Part shown: piece after piece, positions 27,449 to 35,515 of the stretch
Layout of the letters: each line of letters opens with the position of its first letter
How positions within the stretch are numbered: the first letter of the stretch is position 1
Assembly (NCBI RefSeq): GCF_900115395.1
Contig: NZ_FOWE01000003.1
Span: forward strand, 1 to 64,000
Reading direction: 5' to 3'
DNA from: Geodermatophilus obscurus
Lineage (GTDB): Bacteria > Actinomycetota > Actinomycetes > Mycobacteriales > Geodermatophilaceae
Length of the DNA: 64,000 nt
The notes under the pieces: generated by a model
What the model was told of the DNA's origin: nothing
Database searches by the model: none
Seen by the model: the letters and a program-made list of their open reading frames with translations, nothing else
Program-made: the position numbers and the translations under genes

Positions 27449-28960
27449 GTGAGCACCGACACCGACACCGCTCCCGCCACCGGCTCCGGCGACAGCTCGC
27501 CGGGCGACCCGGTCACCGCCCCGCGGGGGCCGGTGACCTCGGCGTCGTACTCCATCACCGTCCGGCTCACCGCCGACGGCGACCCGGCCTCGATCGGGCG
27601 GATCGCCACCGCGGTGGGGACCGCCGGCGGGGCGGTGACGGCCATCGACGTGGTCGAGTCGCGGTCGGACGGGCTGACCGTCGACGTCACCTGCTCGGCC
27701 GCCGACGCCGCGCACTCCGAGGAGATGGTCGCCGCGCTGCGCGCCGTCCCCGGGGTGACCGTGCGCAAGGTCAGCGACCGCACCTTCCTGCTGCACCTCG
27801 GCGGCAAGCTGGAGGTGGCCTCGAAGGTCCCGCTGCGCACCCGCGACGACCTGTCGATGGCCTACACCCCCGGCGTGGCGCGGGTCTGCCTGGCGCTGGC
27901 CGAGCACCCCGAGGACGTGCGGCGGCTGACCATCAAGGGCAACACCGTCGCCGTCGTCACCGACGGGTCGGCCGTCCTCGGCCTCGGCGACCTCGGGCCG
28001 GGCGCGGCCATGCCGGTGATGGAGGGCAAGGCGGCGCTGTTCAAGCGGTTCGCCGACATCGACGCGTGGCCGATCTGCCTCGACACCCAGGACGTCGACG
28101 AGATCGTGCGCACCGTCGAGCTCATCGCCCCCGGCTTCGGCGGCATCAACCTCGAGGACATCGCGGCCCCCCGCTGCTTCGAGATCGAGAAGCGGCTGCG
28201 CGACAAGCTCGACATCCCGGTCTTCCACGACGACCAGCACGGGACGGCGATCGTCGCGCTCGCGGCGCTGCGCAATGCGCTGCGCGTGGTGGACAAGAGC
28301 CTGCCCGACGTGCGGATCGTCGTCGCCGGGGCGGGTGCCGCCGGGACGGCGATCGTGCACCTGCTGCTGGAGGCCGGCGCGCAGCACGTGCTGGTGTGGG
28401 ACCGGGAGGGCATCCTCTCGCCCGACGACGACCGGCTGACCCCCGCGAAGCGGGCCCTGGCCGAGCGCACCAACACCGGGAAGGTGCGCGGCGAGCTGCC
28501 CGACGCGCTCGACGGCGCCGACGTCTTCATCGGGGTGAGCGCGGGCAACGTGCTGCCGGTCGAGGCGCTGACCCGGATGGCCGAGGGCGCCGTGGTGTTC
28601 CCGATGGCCAACCCGACCCCGGAGGTCGACCCCGTCCGCGCGCGGCAGCACGCCGTCGTCGTCGCCTCGGGGCGGTCGGACCTGCCCAACCAGATCAACA
28701 ACGTGCTGGCCTTCCCCGGCGTCTTCCGCGGCCTCCTCGACGCCCGGGCGACGGAGATCAGCGACGGCATGCTGCTGGCCGCGGCCGACGCGCTGGCGGC
28801 GATCGTGCGCGACGACCAGCTCAACGCCAACTACATCATCCCCAGCGTCTTCGACCCGGCGGTCACGCCGGCCGTCGCGGCCGCGGTGGCCGACCAGGCC
28901 CGCACCGAGCCCGGCGCGACCGCCGAGGTGAGCGGGGTGGAGTCCCTCACCGCCCTGTGA
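27449..28960 (+). CDS. NAD-dependent malic enzyme with ACT domain
   Basis: 503 residues from GTG at 27449; an ATG nine bases upstream is possible. An N-terminal ACT-like domain (SITVRLTADGDPASIGRIATAVGTAGG...) precedes the malic N domain (YTPGVARVC, DGSAVLGLGDLGP, MEGKAALFKRF) and the NAD-binding domain (VFHDDQHGTA, VVAGAGAAGTAI). It decarboxylates malate to pyruvate with reduction of NAD(P). ACT fusion points to allosteric control by an amino acid, which is inference. It ends five bases before a palindromic repeat. Confidence 0.94.
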   Translation: MSTDTDTAPATGSGDSSPGDPVTAPRGPVTSASYSITVRLTADGDPASIGRIATAVGTAGGAVTAIDVVESRSDGLTVDVTCSAADAAHSEEMVAALRAVPGVTVRKVSDRTFLLHLGGKLEVASKVPLRTRDDLSMAYTPGVARVCLALAEHPEDVRRLTIKGNTVAVVTDGSAVLGLGDLGPGAAMPVMEGKAALFKRFADIDAWPICLDTQDVDEIVRTVELIAPGFGGINLEDIAAPRCFEIEKRLRDKLDIPVFHDDQHGTAIVALAALRNALRVVDKSLPDVRIVVAGAGAAGTAIVHLLLEAGAQHVLVWDREGILSPDDDRLTPAKRALAERTNTGKVRGELPDALDGADVFIGVSAGNVLPVEALTRMAEGAVVFPMANPTPEVDPVRARQHAVVVASGRSDLPNQINNVLAFPGVFRGLLDARATEISDGMLLAAADALAAIVRDDQLNANYIIPSVFDPAVTPAVAAAVADQARTEPGATAEVSGVESLTAL

Positions 28961-28965
28961 AGTCT

Positions 28966-28987
28966 GTGCACTTCCGCGGAAGTGCAC
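28966..28987. repeat. Palindromic repeat, copy 2 (22 bp)
   Basis: Same core as 22698-22715, extended by two base pairs on each side to 22 bp of perfect self-complementarity. It begins five bases after the malic enzyme stop. Followed 25 bases later by copy 3. Confidence 0.92.
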
Positions 28988-29012
28988 CGTCCACGTGGGC
29001 GATGTGCGGTGA

Positions 29013-29030
29013 GCACTTCCGCGGAAGTGC
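29013..29030. repeat. Palindromic repeat, copy 3 (18 bp)
   Basis: GCACTTCCGCGGAAGTGC again, 48 bases before the Fpg/Nei start. The two tandem copies fill the malic enzyme - Fpg/Nei gap. Confidence 0.92.
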
Positions 29031-29078
29031 ACACGTCCGGGGGCGGCGCCGGGGGTGCGGGCCGGGGATCATGGCCGG

Positions 29079-29933
29079 GTGCCCGAGTTGCCCGAGGTGG
29101 AGGCCCTGGCGGCGTTCCTCCGCGAGAACGCCGTCGGCCGGGTGGTCGCGCGCGCCGACCTGACCGGCCTGCAGGCGCTGAAGACGTTCGACCCGCCGCT
29201 GTCGGCGCTGGCCGGCCTGGAGGTGACCGGCGCGGCGCGGCACGGCAAGTTCCTCGACCTCGACGTCTCGGGCCTGCACCTGGTCGTGCACCTGGCCCGC
29301 GCCGGGTGGCTGCACTGGCGCACCGGCCTCCCCGACGCCCCGCCCAAGCCGGGGAAGGGGCCGCTGGCGCTGCGGGTCCACCTCGATGACGGGAACGGGT
29401 TCGACCTCACCGAGCAGGGCACCCGCAAGGGCCTGGCGGTGTACGTCGTCCGCTCGGCGTCGGAGGTCCCCGGCGTCGCCCGGCTGGGCCCCGACGCGCT
29501 CGAGGTCGACCGCGACACGCTGGCCCGGCTGCTGGCCGGCCGGTCCGGGCAGCTCAAGGGGGCCCTGACCGACCAGACGCTGCTGGCCGGCATCGGCAAC
29601 GCCTACTCCGACGAGATCCTGCACGCCGCCCGGCTCTCGCCGTTCAAGATGGCCGACCGGCTCACCGACGACGAGGTGGTCCGGCTCTCCGACGCGATGC
29701 GGGCCACGCTCGGCGACGCCCTCGGGCGCCAGGTCGGGCAGAAGGCGGCCACGCTCAAGGGGGAGAAGCGCTCGGGGCTGCGTGTGCACGCCCGGACCGG
29801 CCTGCCGTGCCCGGTCTGCGGCGACACCGTCCGCGAGGTCAGCTTCGCCGACACCTCGCTGCAGTACTGCCCCACCTGCCAGACCGGCGGCAAGCCGCTG
29901 GCCGACCGGCGGATGAGCAAGCTGCTGCGCTGA
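29079..29933 (+). CDS. Fpg/Nei family DNA glycosylase
   Basis: 284 residues from GTG, giving the N-terminal catalytic Pro-Glu (V/M-PELPEVE). The H2TH region is LTDQTLLAGIGNAYSDEILHAARLSP and a C-terminal zinc finger is formed by CPVC and CPTC. It removes oxidised bases and nicks abasic sites. In the finger, the stretch FADTSLQYC has Thr where E. coli Fpg has the DNA-binding Arg (AQRATFYC), suggesting altered lesion contact. GATCAT lies six bases before GTG without a ribosome-binding site, so it may be leaderless. Confidence 0.9.
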   Translation: MPELPEVEALAAFLRENAVGRVVARADLTGLQALKTFDPPLSALAGLEVTGAARHGKFLDLDVSGLHLVVHLARAGWLHWRTGLPDAPPKPGKGPLALRVHLDDGNGFDLTEQGTRKGLAVYVVRSASEVPGVARLGPDALEVDRDTLARLLAGRSGQLKGALTDQTLLAGIGNAYSDEILHAARLSPFKMADRLTDDEVVRLSDAMRATLGDALGRQVGQKAATLKGEKRSGLRVHARTGLPCPVCGDTVREVSFADTSLQYCPTCQTGGKPLADRRMSKLLR

Positions 29934-29963
29934 AGAGCGCCGGCCGGCCCAGCGCCTGCGCGG

Positions 29964-31184
29964 TCAGCCGGCCCGCAGCGAGGACAGCCGGGAGAGCACC
30001 CGGGTGAGCACGGCGCTGCCCGCGCCGGCGTCGTCGGCCCCGGAGCCGGCGGTGCCGACGTCGGACCACCAGTCCTCCAGCGGCGGCGGGGCCAGGACGT
30101 CGACCCGCTGCCCCGGCCGCGGGACGAGCACCTGCACGCCCGAGCGGGCGGCGGCGACGAGCAGCCGCTGCACCGGCTCGGCCCACCGGTGGAAGGCCAG
30201 GTTGAACGTCGCCCAGTGCACCGGCAGCAGCACCCGGCCGCCGAGGTCGCCGTGCGCGCGCACCGCCTCCTCGGGGTCCATGTGGATGTGCGCCCAGGCC
30301 TCGTTGTAGGCGCCGATGGGCACCAGCGTGAGGTCGAAGGGGCCCAGCCGCGCACCGATGCCGGCGAAGGCGGGCGTGTAGCCGGTGTCGCCGCCGAAGA
30401 AGACGCGGTGCCGGGGGCCGGCGACCACCCACGAGGACCACAGCGTGGTGTCGCGGGTGAAGTAACGGCCGGAGAAGTGCCGGGCCTCGGTGCAGGTGAT
30501 CGTGAGGTCGCCGACCGTCGTCGCGCCGTCCCAGTCCAGCTCGACCACGCGGTCCTCGGGCACGCCCCAGTGGCGCAGGTGCACGCCCACGCCCAGCGGG
30601 ACGACGAAGGGTGCGTCCTGCAGCTCCACCAGCGCCCGCACGGTGGGCAGGTCGAGGTGGTCGTAGTGGTCGTGCGAGACGAGGATCGCGTCGACCCGCG
30701 GCAGGGTCTCCACCGGCGCCGGCGGCTCGTGCAGCCGGGTCGGCCCGAACACCGGCGACGGCGAGACGCGGTGCCCCCAGACCGGGTCGACGAGCACCCG
30801 GGTGCCGTCGACCTCCAGCAGCGCACTCGAGTGCCCGAACCAGGTGACGGCGAGGTCACCGGCCTCGGCCGGGATCTCGGGCCGGACCAGCGGCACCGGG
30901 CGCGCGGGCAGGCCCACGTGCCGGTCGTCGTGCCACTGCCGCAGCAGGCCGCGGCGGGCGTTGGGCGGCGGCAGCGACGGCGTGGGCAGCGTGTTGTGGA
31001 AGCGCCCGTCCGACCACTGCGGCGAGCCGGCCACGGTCGGGCGGATCTCGCGGCGTCCGGCGCCGATCGCCGTCGGCAGGCCCCAGGCGGCGCGGGCGAG
31101 GAACCCGGCGGGCAGGGCGAGGACGGCGGCGGTCAGGGAGAGCCGGCGACGGCGGGAGGTGGGCGATGGCACGCCCTCAAGCAT
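29964..31184 (-). CDS. MBL-fold metallohydrolase, NAPE-PLD-like
   Basis: 406 residues. An N-terminal hydrophobic stretch after a basic start (RRRRLSLTAAVLALPAGFLARAAWG) looks like a signal peptide or anchor. The metallo-beta-lactamase domain has SHDHYDHLD, the upstream WFGHSSALLEVDG, ARHFSGR, GGDTGY and the late LPVHWATF, typical of the N-acylphosphatidylethanolamine phospholipase D/UlaG-like group. It probably hydrolyses a phosphodiester on the outer side of the membrane. ATG at 31184; a GTG 12 bases in is possible. Convergent with Fpg/Nei. Confidence 0.88.
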   Translation of the reverse strand: MLEGVPSPTSRRRRLSLTAAVLALPAGFLARAAWGLPTAIGAGRREIRPTVAGSPQWSDGRFHNTLPTPSLPPPNARRGLLRQWHDDRHVGLPARPVPLVRPEIPAEAGDLAVTWFGHSSALLEVDGTRVLVDPVWGHRVSPSPVFGPTRLHEPPAPVETLPRVDAILVSHDHYDHLDLPTVRALVELQDAPFVVPLGVGVHLRHWGVPEDRVVELDWDGATTVGDLTITCTEARHFSGRYFTRDTTLWSSWVVAGPRHRVFFGGDTGYTPAFAGIGARLGPFDLTLVPIGAYNEAWAHIHMDPEEAVRAHGDLGGRVLLPVHWATFNLAFHRWAEPVQRLLVAAARSGVQVLVPRPGQRVDVLAPPPLEDWWSDVGTAGSGADDAGAGSAVLTRVLSRLSSLRAG

Positions 31185-31234
31185 CCCAGCCGCCCGCGGG
31201 TGCCGGCCGCGGGTGTGAGGGGGACCATCGCCGC

Positions 31235-31390
31235 GTGGAGCGCACCACCGCGGACCGCCACCCCGTACCGGACGACGGCGGCGACCCCGCCTGCTGGCTG
31301 CACCGGGTGTGCCCGGCGTGCGGCCGGGTCGCCGACGAGGACCCGCCGACCCGCTGTGCGTCGTGCGGGGAGGAGTGGACCGCCGACTGA
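31235..31390 (+). CDS. Small zinc-ribbon protein (51 aa)
   Basis: 51 residues from GTG at 31235. Two Cys pairs, CPAC and CASC, sit 16 residues apart and would bind one zinc; the sequence ends GEEWTAD. Function unknown; such ribbons bind nucleic acid or protein. There is no ribosome-binding site, but GACCAT lies six bases upstream, matching the leaderless pattern seen elsewhere in the window. A longer frame to an upstream ATG runs into the divergent gene and is less likely. Confidence 0.65.
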   Translation: MERTTADRHPVPDDGGDPACWLHRVCPACGRVADEDPPTRCASCGEEWTAD

Positions 31391-31393
31391 CCC

Positions 31394-31475
31394 GCGTCCT
31401 GGCTCACCGCCGTGCGTCCTGGCTCACCGTCCGCGCCGAGCCAGGACGCAGCACGATCAGGTCACCTGATCGTGC
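31394..31475. repeat. Composite intergenic repeat, copy 1
   Basis: Two direct copies of gcgtcctggctcaccg (31394-31409, 31414-31429), an inverted arm gagccaggacgc (31438-31449), then gcacgatcagg-tca-cctgatcgtgc (31451-31475). It lies between convergent genes (zinc ribbon and Rieske protein). Related copies occur at 35036-35116 and 58134-58221. Confidence 0.88.
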
Positions 31476-31483
31476 GCGTCCCG

Positions 31484-32734
31484 TCAGCGGGCGGCGGTGA
31501 AGTCGGCCAGCGCGCGGCGCAGCGCCACACCGGGCCGGTCGGCGGGTACGTGCAGCTCGTCGCGCAGCGCCAGGGGCAGGCCCGCACCGGCCAGCTCCGC
31601 CGCCAGGGCGAGGTCCTCGGCGAGCACCTGCTCCTCCCGCGCGGCCTCCGCGGCGACGTCGCCCGGTGCGGGCAGCGGCCGCCCGGGCGGGGCGGCGAGG
31701 AACAGGCAGGTGTGGACGCGGGTGGAGTCGGCGTCCTCCGGCTGCAGCAGGACCAGCCGCGGCGTCGCCGCGCCCGGACCGGGGTCGTCGACCCGCAGGC
31801 GCAGCTGGAACGGGACCCGGACGACGGCGGTGGCGCGCCGGCCCCCCGGCAGCCGGCGCGCGGCGGTGAACCCGCCGGGCTCGAGGGTGACGTCGGCGGC
31901 CGGCACCTCTCCCGCGTCGTCGCCCGCCGCCGGGTGCACGAACGGGGCGTGCGCGGCGTCGAGGAGCAGGTCGGCCAGCGGCCCGGCCGGACCCGCCGCG
32001 CGCACCGAGGGCAGCCAGCGCCGCACGAAGCGCCGGTTGCCGTCCTCGGGCACCTCGAGCGCGACGTCGCGGGGCTGCGCCGGCGCCAGCCACACGACGC
32101 CGAGGCGCTCGCGCACCCCCCACGCCGGCGGGTCGGCCGACAGGCCGCCGTCGCCGCGGTGCAGCGTCCACGTCCGCCCGAGCAGCCGCACCTGCAGCCA
32201 GCCGCCGGGCCGCAGCTCGCGGGTGAGCGCGACGGGGTGCCAAGCGTGCTCCAGCGCGGGGTCGAGGTTGCCGAGCACCGGACCCGACGGCGGCAGGGGT
32301 GCCGGGACCGGCTCGGGGACCGGGCGGGACGACGGCGCCGGCGGCACGGCGACGGGGGTGCGCTCGGGGGCCAGCCAGACCCAGCCGTGCCGCTCCTCCA
32401 CCGCCCACGGCACCGCCAGGTCCGCCCGCGGCGGCGCGGTGCCGTCGGGCCCGAGGGAGGGGAGGTCGACGCAGCGGCCCTCGGGGTCGAAGCGCCACCC
32501 GTGGTACGGACACTGCAACCGGCCGTCCACGACCGTCGCCGCCGCCAGCGGGACCAGCCGGTGCGGGCAGCGGGCGGGGAACGCGCTCACCTCGCCACCG
32601 GGCCGCAGCCGGACGACGACCCAGGCCCGCCCGCCGGCGCCCACCGGCACCGGCGTCGTCCCGACCCGGCCCGCGGGTGCCACCGGGAACCAGCCCGTCG
32701 ACCGCGCGGTCGCCGTCCACGCCGTTCCGCTCAT
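31484..32734 (-). CDS. Rieske [2Fe-2S] oxygenase-like protein
   Basis: 416 residues. The N-terminal Rieske domain has CPHRLVPL and CPYHGWRFDPEGRCVDLPSL, the two Cys-His pairs for the [2Fe-2S] cluster, in the pattern of aromatic-ring-hydroxylating or vanillate-demethylase-like oxygenases. The C-terminal part (about 135-416) should hold the mononuclear iron; a possible site is LLLDAAHAPFVHP. The C-terminus is diverged, so activity is uncertain. No reductase or ferredoxin gene is adjacent. Divergent from the DUF485-symporter pair. Confidence 0.82.
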   Translation of the reverse strand: MSGTAWTATARSTGWFPVAPAGRVGTTPVPVGAGGRAWVVVRLRPGGEVSAFPARCPHRLVPLAAATVVDGRLQCPYHGWRFDPEGRCVDLPSLGPDGTAPPRADLAVPWAVEERHGWVWLAPERTPVAVPPAPSSRPVPEPVPAPLPPSGPVLGNLDPALEHAWHPVALTRELRPGGWLQVRLLGRTWTLHRGDGGLSADPPAWGVRERLGVVWLAPAQPRDVALEVPEDGNRRFVRRWLPSVRAAGPAGPLADLLLDAAHAPFVHPAAGDDAGEVPAADVTLEPGGFTAARRLPGGRRATAVVRVPFQLRLRVDDPGPGAATPRLVLLQPEDADSTRVHTCLFLAAPPGRPLPAPGDVAAEAAREEQVLAEDLALAAELAGAGLPLALRDELHVPADRPGVALRRALADFTAAR

Positions 32735-32835
32735 GCACCCGAGTGCACCGCCCGCCGGTTCCCGCGGCGTTACGGCCGGCAGAAGCTCAGGTCACGGCTC
32801 CGTACCGGTCGTTCGCCACCCGGCTGAGCACCACC

Positions 32836-32841
32836 TATGGT
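32836..32841 (+). promoter_or_regulatory. -10 hexamer TATGGT upstream of DUF485-symporter operon
   Basis: TATGGT fits the TANNNT -10 element and stands 50 bases before the GTG at 32891, in the 156-base divergent region next to the Rieske gene. It would give a leadered message. A -35 element is not clear. Confidence 0.4.
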
Positions 32842-32890
32842 GAGCGCCGTCACAGACCGTCCCAGTTCCGCTGACCGAGGGAGCCCACCC

Positions 32891-33289
32891 GTGACCGATC
32901 CCGCCGAACGGCGGTTGCTGACGCCGGAGGAGTACCGGCAGGCCCAGGACTCGCCGGAGTTCACCGAGCTGCGACGCCGCTTCCGGCGCTTCGCGTTCCC
33001 CATGACGGTGGCCTTCCTGGCCTGGTACCTGCTCTACGTCTTGCTGTCGACCTACGCGACGGACTTCATGTCCACCCGGGTGTTCGGCAACGTCAACCTC
33101 GGCATCCTGCTGGGGCTGGCCCAGTTCGTGTCGACGTTCGTGATCACCCACCTCTACGTCGCACACGCCAACCGGCGCACCGACCCGATCGCCGACGAGA
33201 TGCGCGAGCGGCTCGAGAGCCACCAGTACGCCCGCGGCGCCGGCCAGAGCGGTCCCGACCTCGGCAAGAAGGGGGCCACGCGTGCCTGA
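32891..33289 (+). CDS. DUF485 membrane protein (symporter partner)
   Basis: 132 residues with two membrane segments (PMTVAFLAWYLLYVLLSTYA and GILLGLAQFVSTFVITHLYV) and the DUF485 sequence FRRFAFPMT...STRVFGNVNLG. It is the usual small partner of acetate/cation symporters (YjcH-ActP type). GTG start preceded by ggga/gag; a frame-compatible ATG 54 bases upstream is less likely because it overlaps the -10 element. It overlaps the symporter by eight bases. Confidence 0.92.
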   Translation: MTDPAERRLLTPEEYRQAQDSPEFTELRRRFRRFAFPMTVAFLAWYLLYVLLSTYATDFMSTRVFGNVNLGILLGLAQFVSTFVITHLYVAHANRRTDPIADEMRERLESHQYARGAGQSGPDLGKKGATRA

Positions 33290-34925
33290 CACCCTGCTCG
33301 CCGCCGACGCCACGATCGGCAGCCCGGCCGTCAACATCAGCATCTTCGGCGTGTTCGTCCTGGTCACGCTGGTCATCACCTTCCGGGCCAGCCGGAACAA
33401 CGCGAGCGCCGCCGACTACTACGCTGCGGGCCGCAACATCAGCGGCACGCAGAACGGCCTGGCCATCGCCGGGGACTACCTCTCGGCGGCGTCGTTCCTC
33501 GGCATCGCCGGCGCCATCGCCGTCTACGGCTACGACGGCTTCCTGTACTCGATCGGCTTCCTCGTCGCCTGGCTGGTGGCGCTGCTCCTGGTCGCCGAGC
33601 TGATGCGCAACACCGCGCGGTACACGATGGCCGACGTCCTGGCCTTCCGGATGCGGCAGGGGCCGGTGCGCACCGCCGCGGCCATCTCCACGCTGGCGGT
33701 GTCGCTGTTCTACCTGCTGGCCCAGATGGCCGGCGCCGGCGGCCTGGTCACCCTGCTGCTCGGGGTCACCGGTGAGGCCGCACAGGCGCTCGTCGTGGTC
33801 CTGGTCGGCGCGCTGATGATCATCTACGTGCTGGTCGGCGGCATGCGCGGCACCACGTACGTGCAGATCATCAAGGCCACGCTGCTCATCGCCGGCGCGC
33901 TGGTGATGACCCTGTGGGTGCTGACGAAGTTCGGCTTCAACCTGTCGGCGCTGCTCGGTGACGCGCAGGCGCTGGCGGTCGAGGGCCGCGACGTCACCGC
34001 GCCGGGTGCGCAGTACGGCGCCTCGAGCACCTCGAAGCTCGACTTCGTCTCGCTGGGTCTGGCGCTGGTGCTCGGCACGGCCGGCCTGCCGCACGTGCTC
34101 ATGCGCTTCTACACGGTGCCGACGGCGAAGGACGCCCGTCGCTCGGTGGTCTGGGCGATCTGGCTGATCGGCGTCTTCTACCTGTTCAGCCTGGTGATCG
34201 GCTACGGCGCCGGCGCGCTCGTCGGCCCGGAGACGATCCTCGGGGCACCGGGCGCGGTGAACTCGGCCGCGCCGCTGCTCGCCTTCGAGCTGGGCGGCAC
34301 GGTGCTGCTCGGGATCATCGCCGGTGTCGCGTTCGCGACGATCCTCGCCGTGGTCGCCGGCCTGACGATCACCGCGTCGGCCTCCTTCGCCCACGACGTC
34401 TACGCGTCGGTGATCAAGAAGGGGCAGGTGTCGCCGAACGGTGAGGTGCGGGTCGCCCGCATCACCGCCGTCGTCATCGGCGCCATCTCGATCGGCCTGG
34501 GCATCCTGGCGCTGCAGGCCGGGCTGAACATCGCCTTCCTCGTGGCGCTGGCGTTCGCGGTGGCCGCCTCGGCGAACCTGCCGACCATCCTCTACACGCT
34601 GTTCTGGAAGCGGTTCACCACCCAGGGCGCGCTGTGGTCGATGTACGGCGGGCTGATCACCTGCCTCGTGCTGATCATCTTCTCGCCGGTCGTGTCCGGT
34701 GCCCCGGTCAACCCGGCCACCGGGCTGTCCCCGTCGCTGTTCCAGGACGTGGACTTCTCCTGGTTCCCGCTCAACAACCCGGGCCTGGTGTCCATCCCGC
34801 TGTCGTTCTTCCTGGGGTGGCTCGGCACGGTGCTGTCGAAGGAGAAGCCCGACCTCGACAAGAACGCCGAGCTCGAGGTGCGCTCCCTCACCGGGATCGG
34901 GGCGGAGAAGGCCGTCCAGCACTGA
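33282..34925 (+). CDS. actP: Cation/acetate symporter (SSS family)
   Basis: 547 residues, about 13 membrane segments. Sodium:solute symporter family signature (DYYAAGRNISGTQNGLAIAGDYLSAASFLGI; GTAGLPHVLMRFYTVP) with the long N-terminal tail of acetate permeases. It takes up acetate or pyruvate with a cation. The GTG start overlaps DUF485. The nearby malic enzyme suggests C2/C4 carbon use, but no acetyl-CoA synthetase is adjacent. Ends in a double hairpin terminator. Confidence 0.93.
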   Translation: MPDTLLAADATIGSPAVNISIFGVFVLVTLVITFRASRNNASAADYYAAGRNISGTQNGLAIAGDYLSAASFLGIAGAIAVYGYDGFLYSIGFLVAWLVALLLVAELMRNTARYTMADVLAFRMRQGPVRTAAAISTLAVSLFYLLAQMAGAGGLVTLLLGVTGEAAQALVVVLVGALMIIYVLVGGMRGTTYVQIIKATLLIAGALVMTLWVLTKFGFNLSALLGDAQALAVEGRDVTAPGAQYGASSTSKLDFVSLGLALVLGTAGLPHVLMRFYTVPTAKDARRSVVWAIWLIGVFYLFSLVIGYGAGALVGPETILGAPGAVNSAAPLLAFELGGTVLLGIIAGVAFATILAVVAGLTITASASFAHDVYASVIKKGQVSPNGEVRVARITAVVIGAISIGLGILALQAGLNIAFLVALAFAVAASANLPTILYTLFWKRFTTQGALWSMYGGLITCLVLIIFSPVVSGAPVNPATGLSPSLFQDVDFSWFPLNNPGLVSIPLSFFLGWLGTVLSKEKPDLDKNAELEVRSLTGIGAEKAVQH

Positions 34926-34931
34926 GGGGCC

Positions 34932-35003
34932 CCGCTCCCTCCCGGAGCGGACCGGTCCGGCACGTCACCAGGCGCGCGTCCCCTGCCGGGGGCGCGCGCC
35001 TGG
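34932..35003 (+). terminator. Tandem hairpins after the symporter
   Basis: First hairpin: ccgctcc (34932-34938) with ggagcgg (34944-34950). Second: ccaggcgcgcg (34968-34978) with cgcgcgcctgg (34993-35003), extended inward by ccc/ggg pairs to a stem of about 16 bp. No T-tract. Strong candidate terminator for the actP operon. Confidence 0.75.
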
Positions 35004-35035
35004 CGCTGTCAGGTAGCGGGAGACGACGGGGAGGG

Positions 35036-35116
35036 GGCGTCCTCCCGCACCGGACGGCGTCCTCCCGCACGTCCGGCGGTGGGGGAGGACGCCCGACGAT
35101 CAGGTTCCCTGATCGT
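35036..35116. repeat. Composite intergenic repeat, copy 2
   Basis: Direct copies of ggcgtcctcccgcac (35036-35050, 35056-35070), inverted arm gggaggacgcc (35083-35093), then acgatcagg-ttc-cctgatcgt (35096-35116). It has the same plan as the copies at 31394 and 58134, with a changed hairpin arm. Lies between the convergent symporter and small membrane-protein genes. Confidence 0.85.
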
Positions 35117-35133
35117 GGCCGGCGGGACCGGCG

Positions 35134-35400
35134 TCACGCGGCGCGCGGGGCGGCCTCGGGGAGGACGGCGTCGGGCAGGACGGCGTCGGACAGCGTGGCG
35201 TCGACGGCGGTGAGGGCGGCCGCGGTGGTCGGGACGGTCCGGCGCGAGCGGCGCACGGCCCAGCGGGCGACCAGGGCGGTGAGGACCACCAGGCCGGCCA
35301 GCGTCTGCGGGCCGGGAGCGGTGACGGTGGTGGCGACGGCGACGGCGAGTGCCGCGGCGTAGACCGCGGTGAGCAGGACGGCGGGGGCGGGCAGGTGCAC
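35134..35400 (-). CDS. Small membrane protein, unknown function
   Basis: 88 residues from GTG at 35400, which has a ggagg ribosome-binding site. Two hydrophobic segments (PAPAVLLTAVYAAALAVAVATTV and TLAGLVVLTALVARWAV) are followed by a basic patch and an acidic-rich tail with near repeats (DAVLPDAVLPEAAP). No family recognised. Downstream of Mn catalase on the same strand, but a hairpin lies between them. Confidence 0.7.
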   Translation of the reverse strand: MHLPAPAVLLTAVYAAALAVAVATTVTAPGPQTLAGLVVLTALVARWAVRRSRRTVPTTAAALTAVDATLSDAVLPDAVLPEAAPRAA

Positions 35401-35452
35401 GGGGGACCTCCGGGACTGCCGGATGTGCGGTGTGTGCGCCCGCCGGGCCGGC

Positions 35453-35476
35453 GGCCGGGCTGCGGACAGCCCGGCC
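35453..35476 (-). terminator. Hairpin after Mn catalase
   Basis: Stem ggccgggct (35453-35461) with agcccggcc (35468-35476) and a 6-base loop, about 40 bases downstream of the Mn catalase stop on the minus strand. No T-tract. Confidence 0.6.
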
Positions 35477-35515
35477 ACCGGCACGGCGACGGCGCGGTGA
35501 TCGGGGGTCAGCGGC

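Noticed and set aside
25943-29032. A minus-strand open frame extending the BTAD regulator by about 1030 codons
   Set aside because: It covers CPBP, malic enzyme and other real genes in a shadow frame; its translation is Arg/Gly/Ala-rich with no domains. High GC content removes stop codons, so such frames are common here.
31394-31475. CRISPR-like repeats
   Set aside because: The repeats are palindromic and adjacent, with no array of regularly spaced unique spacers, and no cas genes are present.
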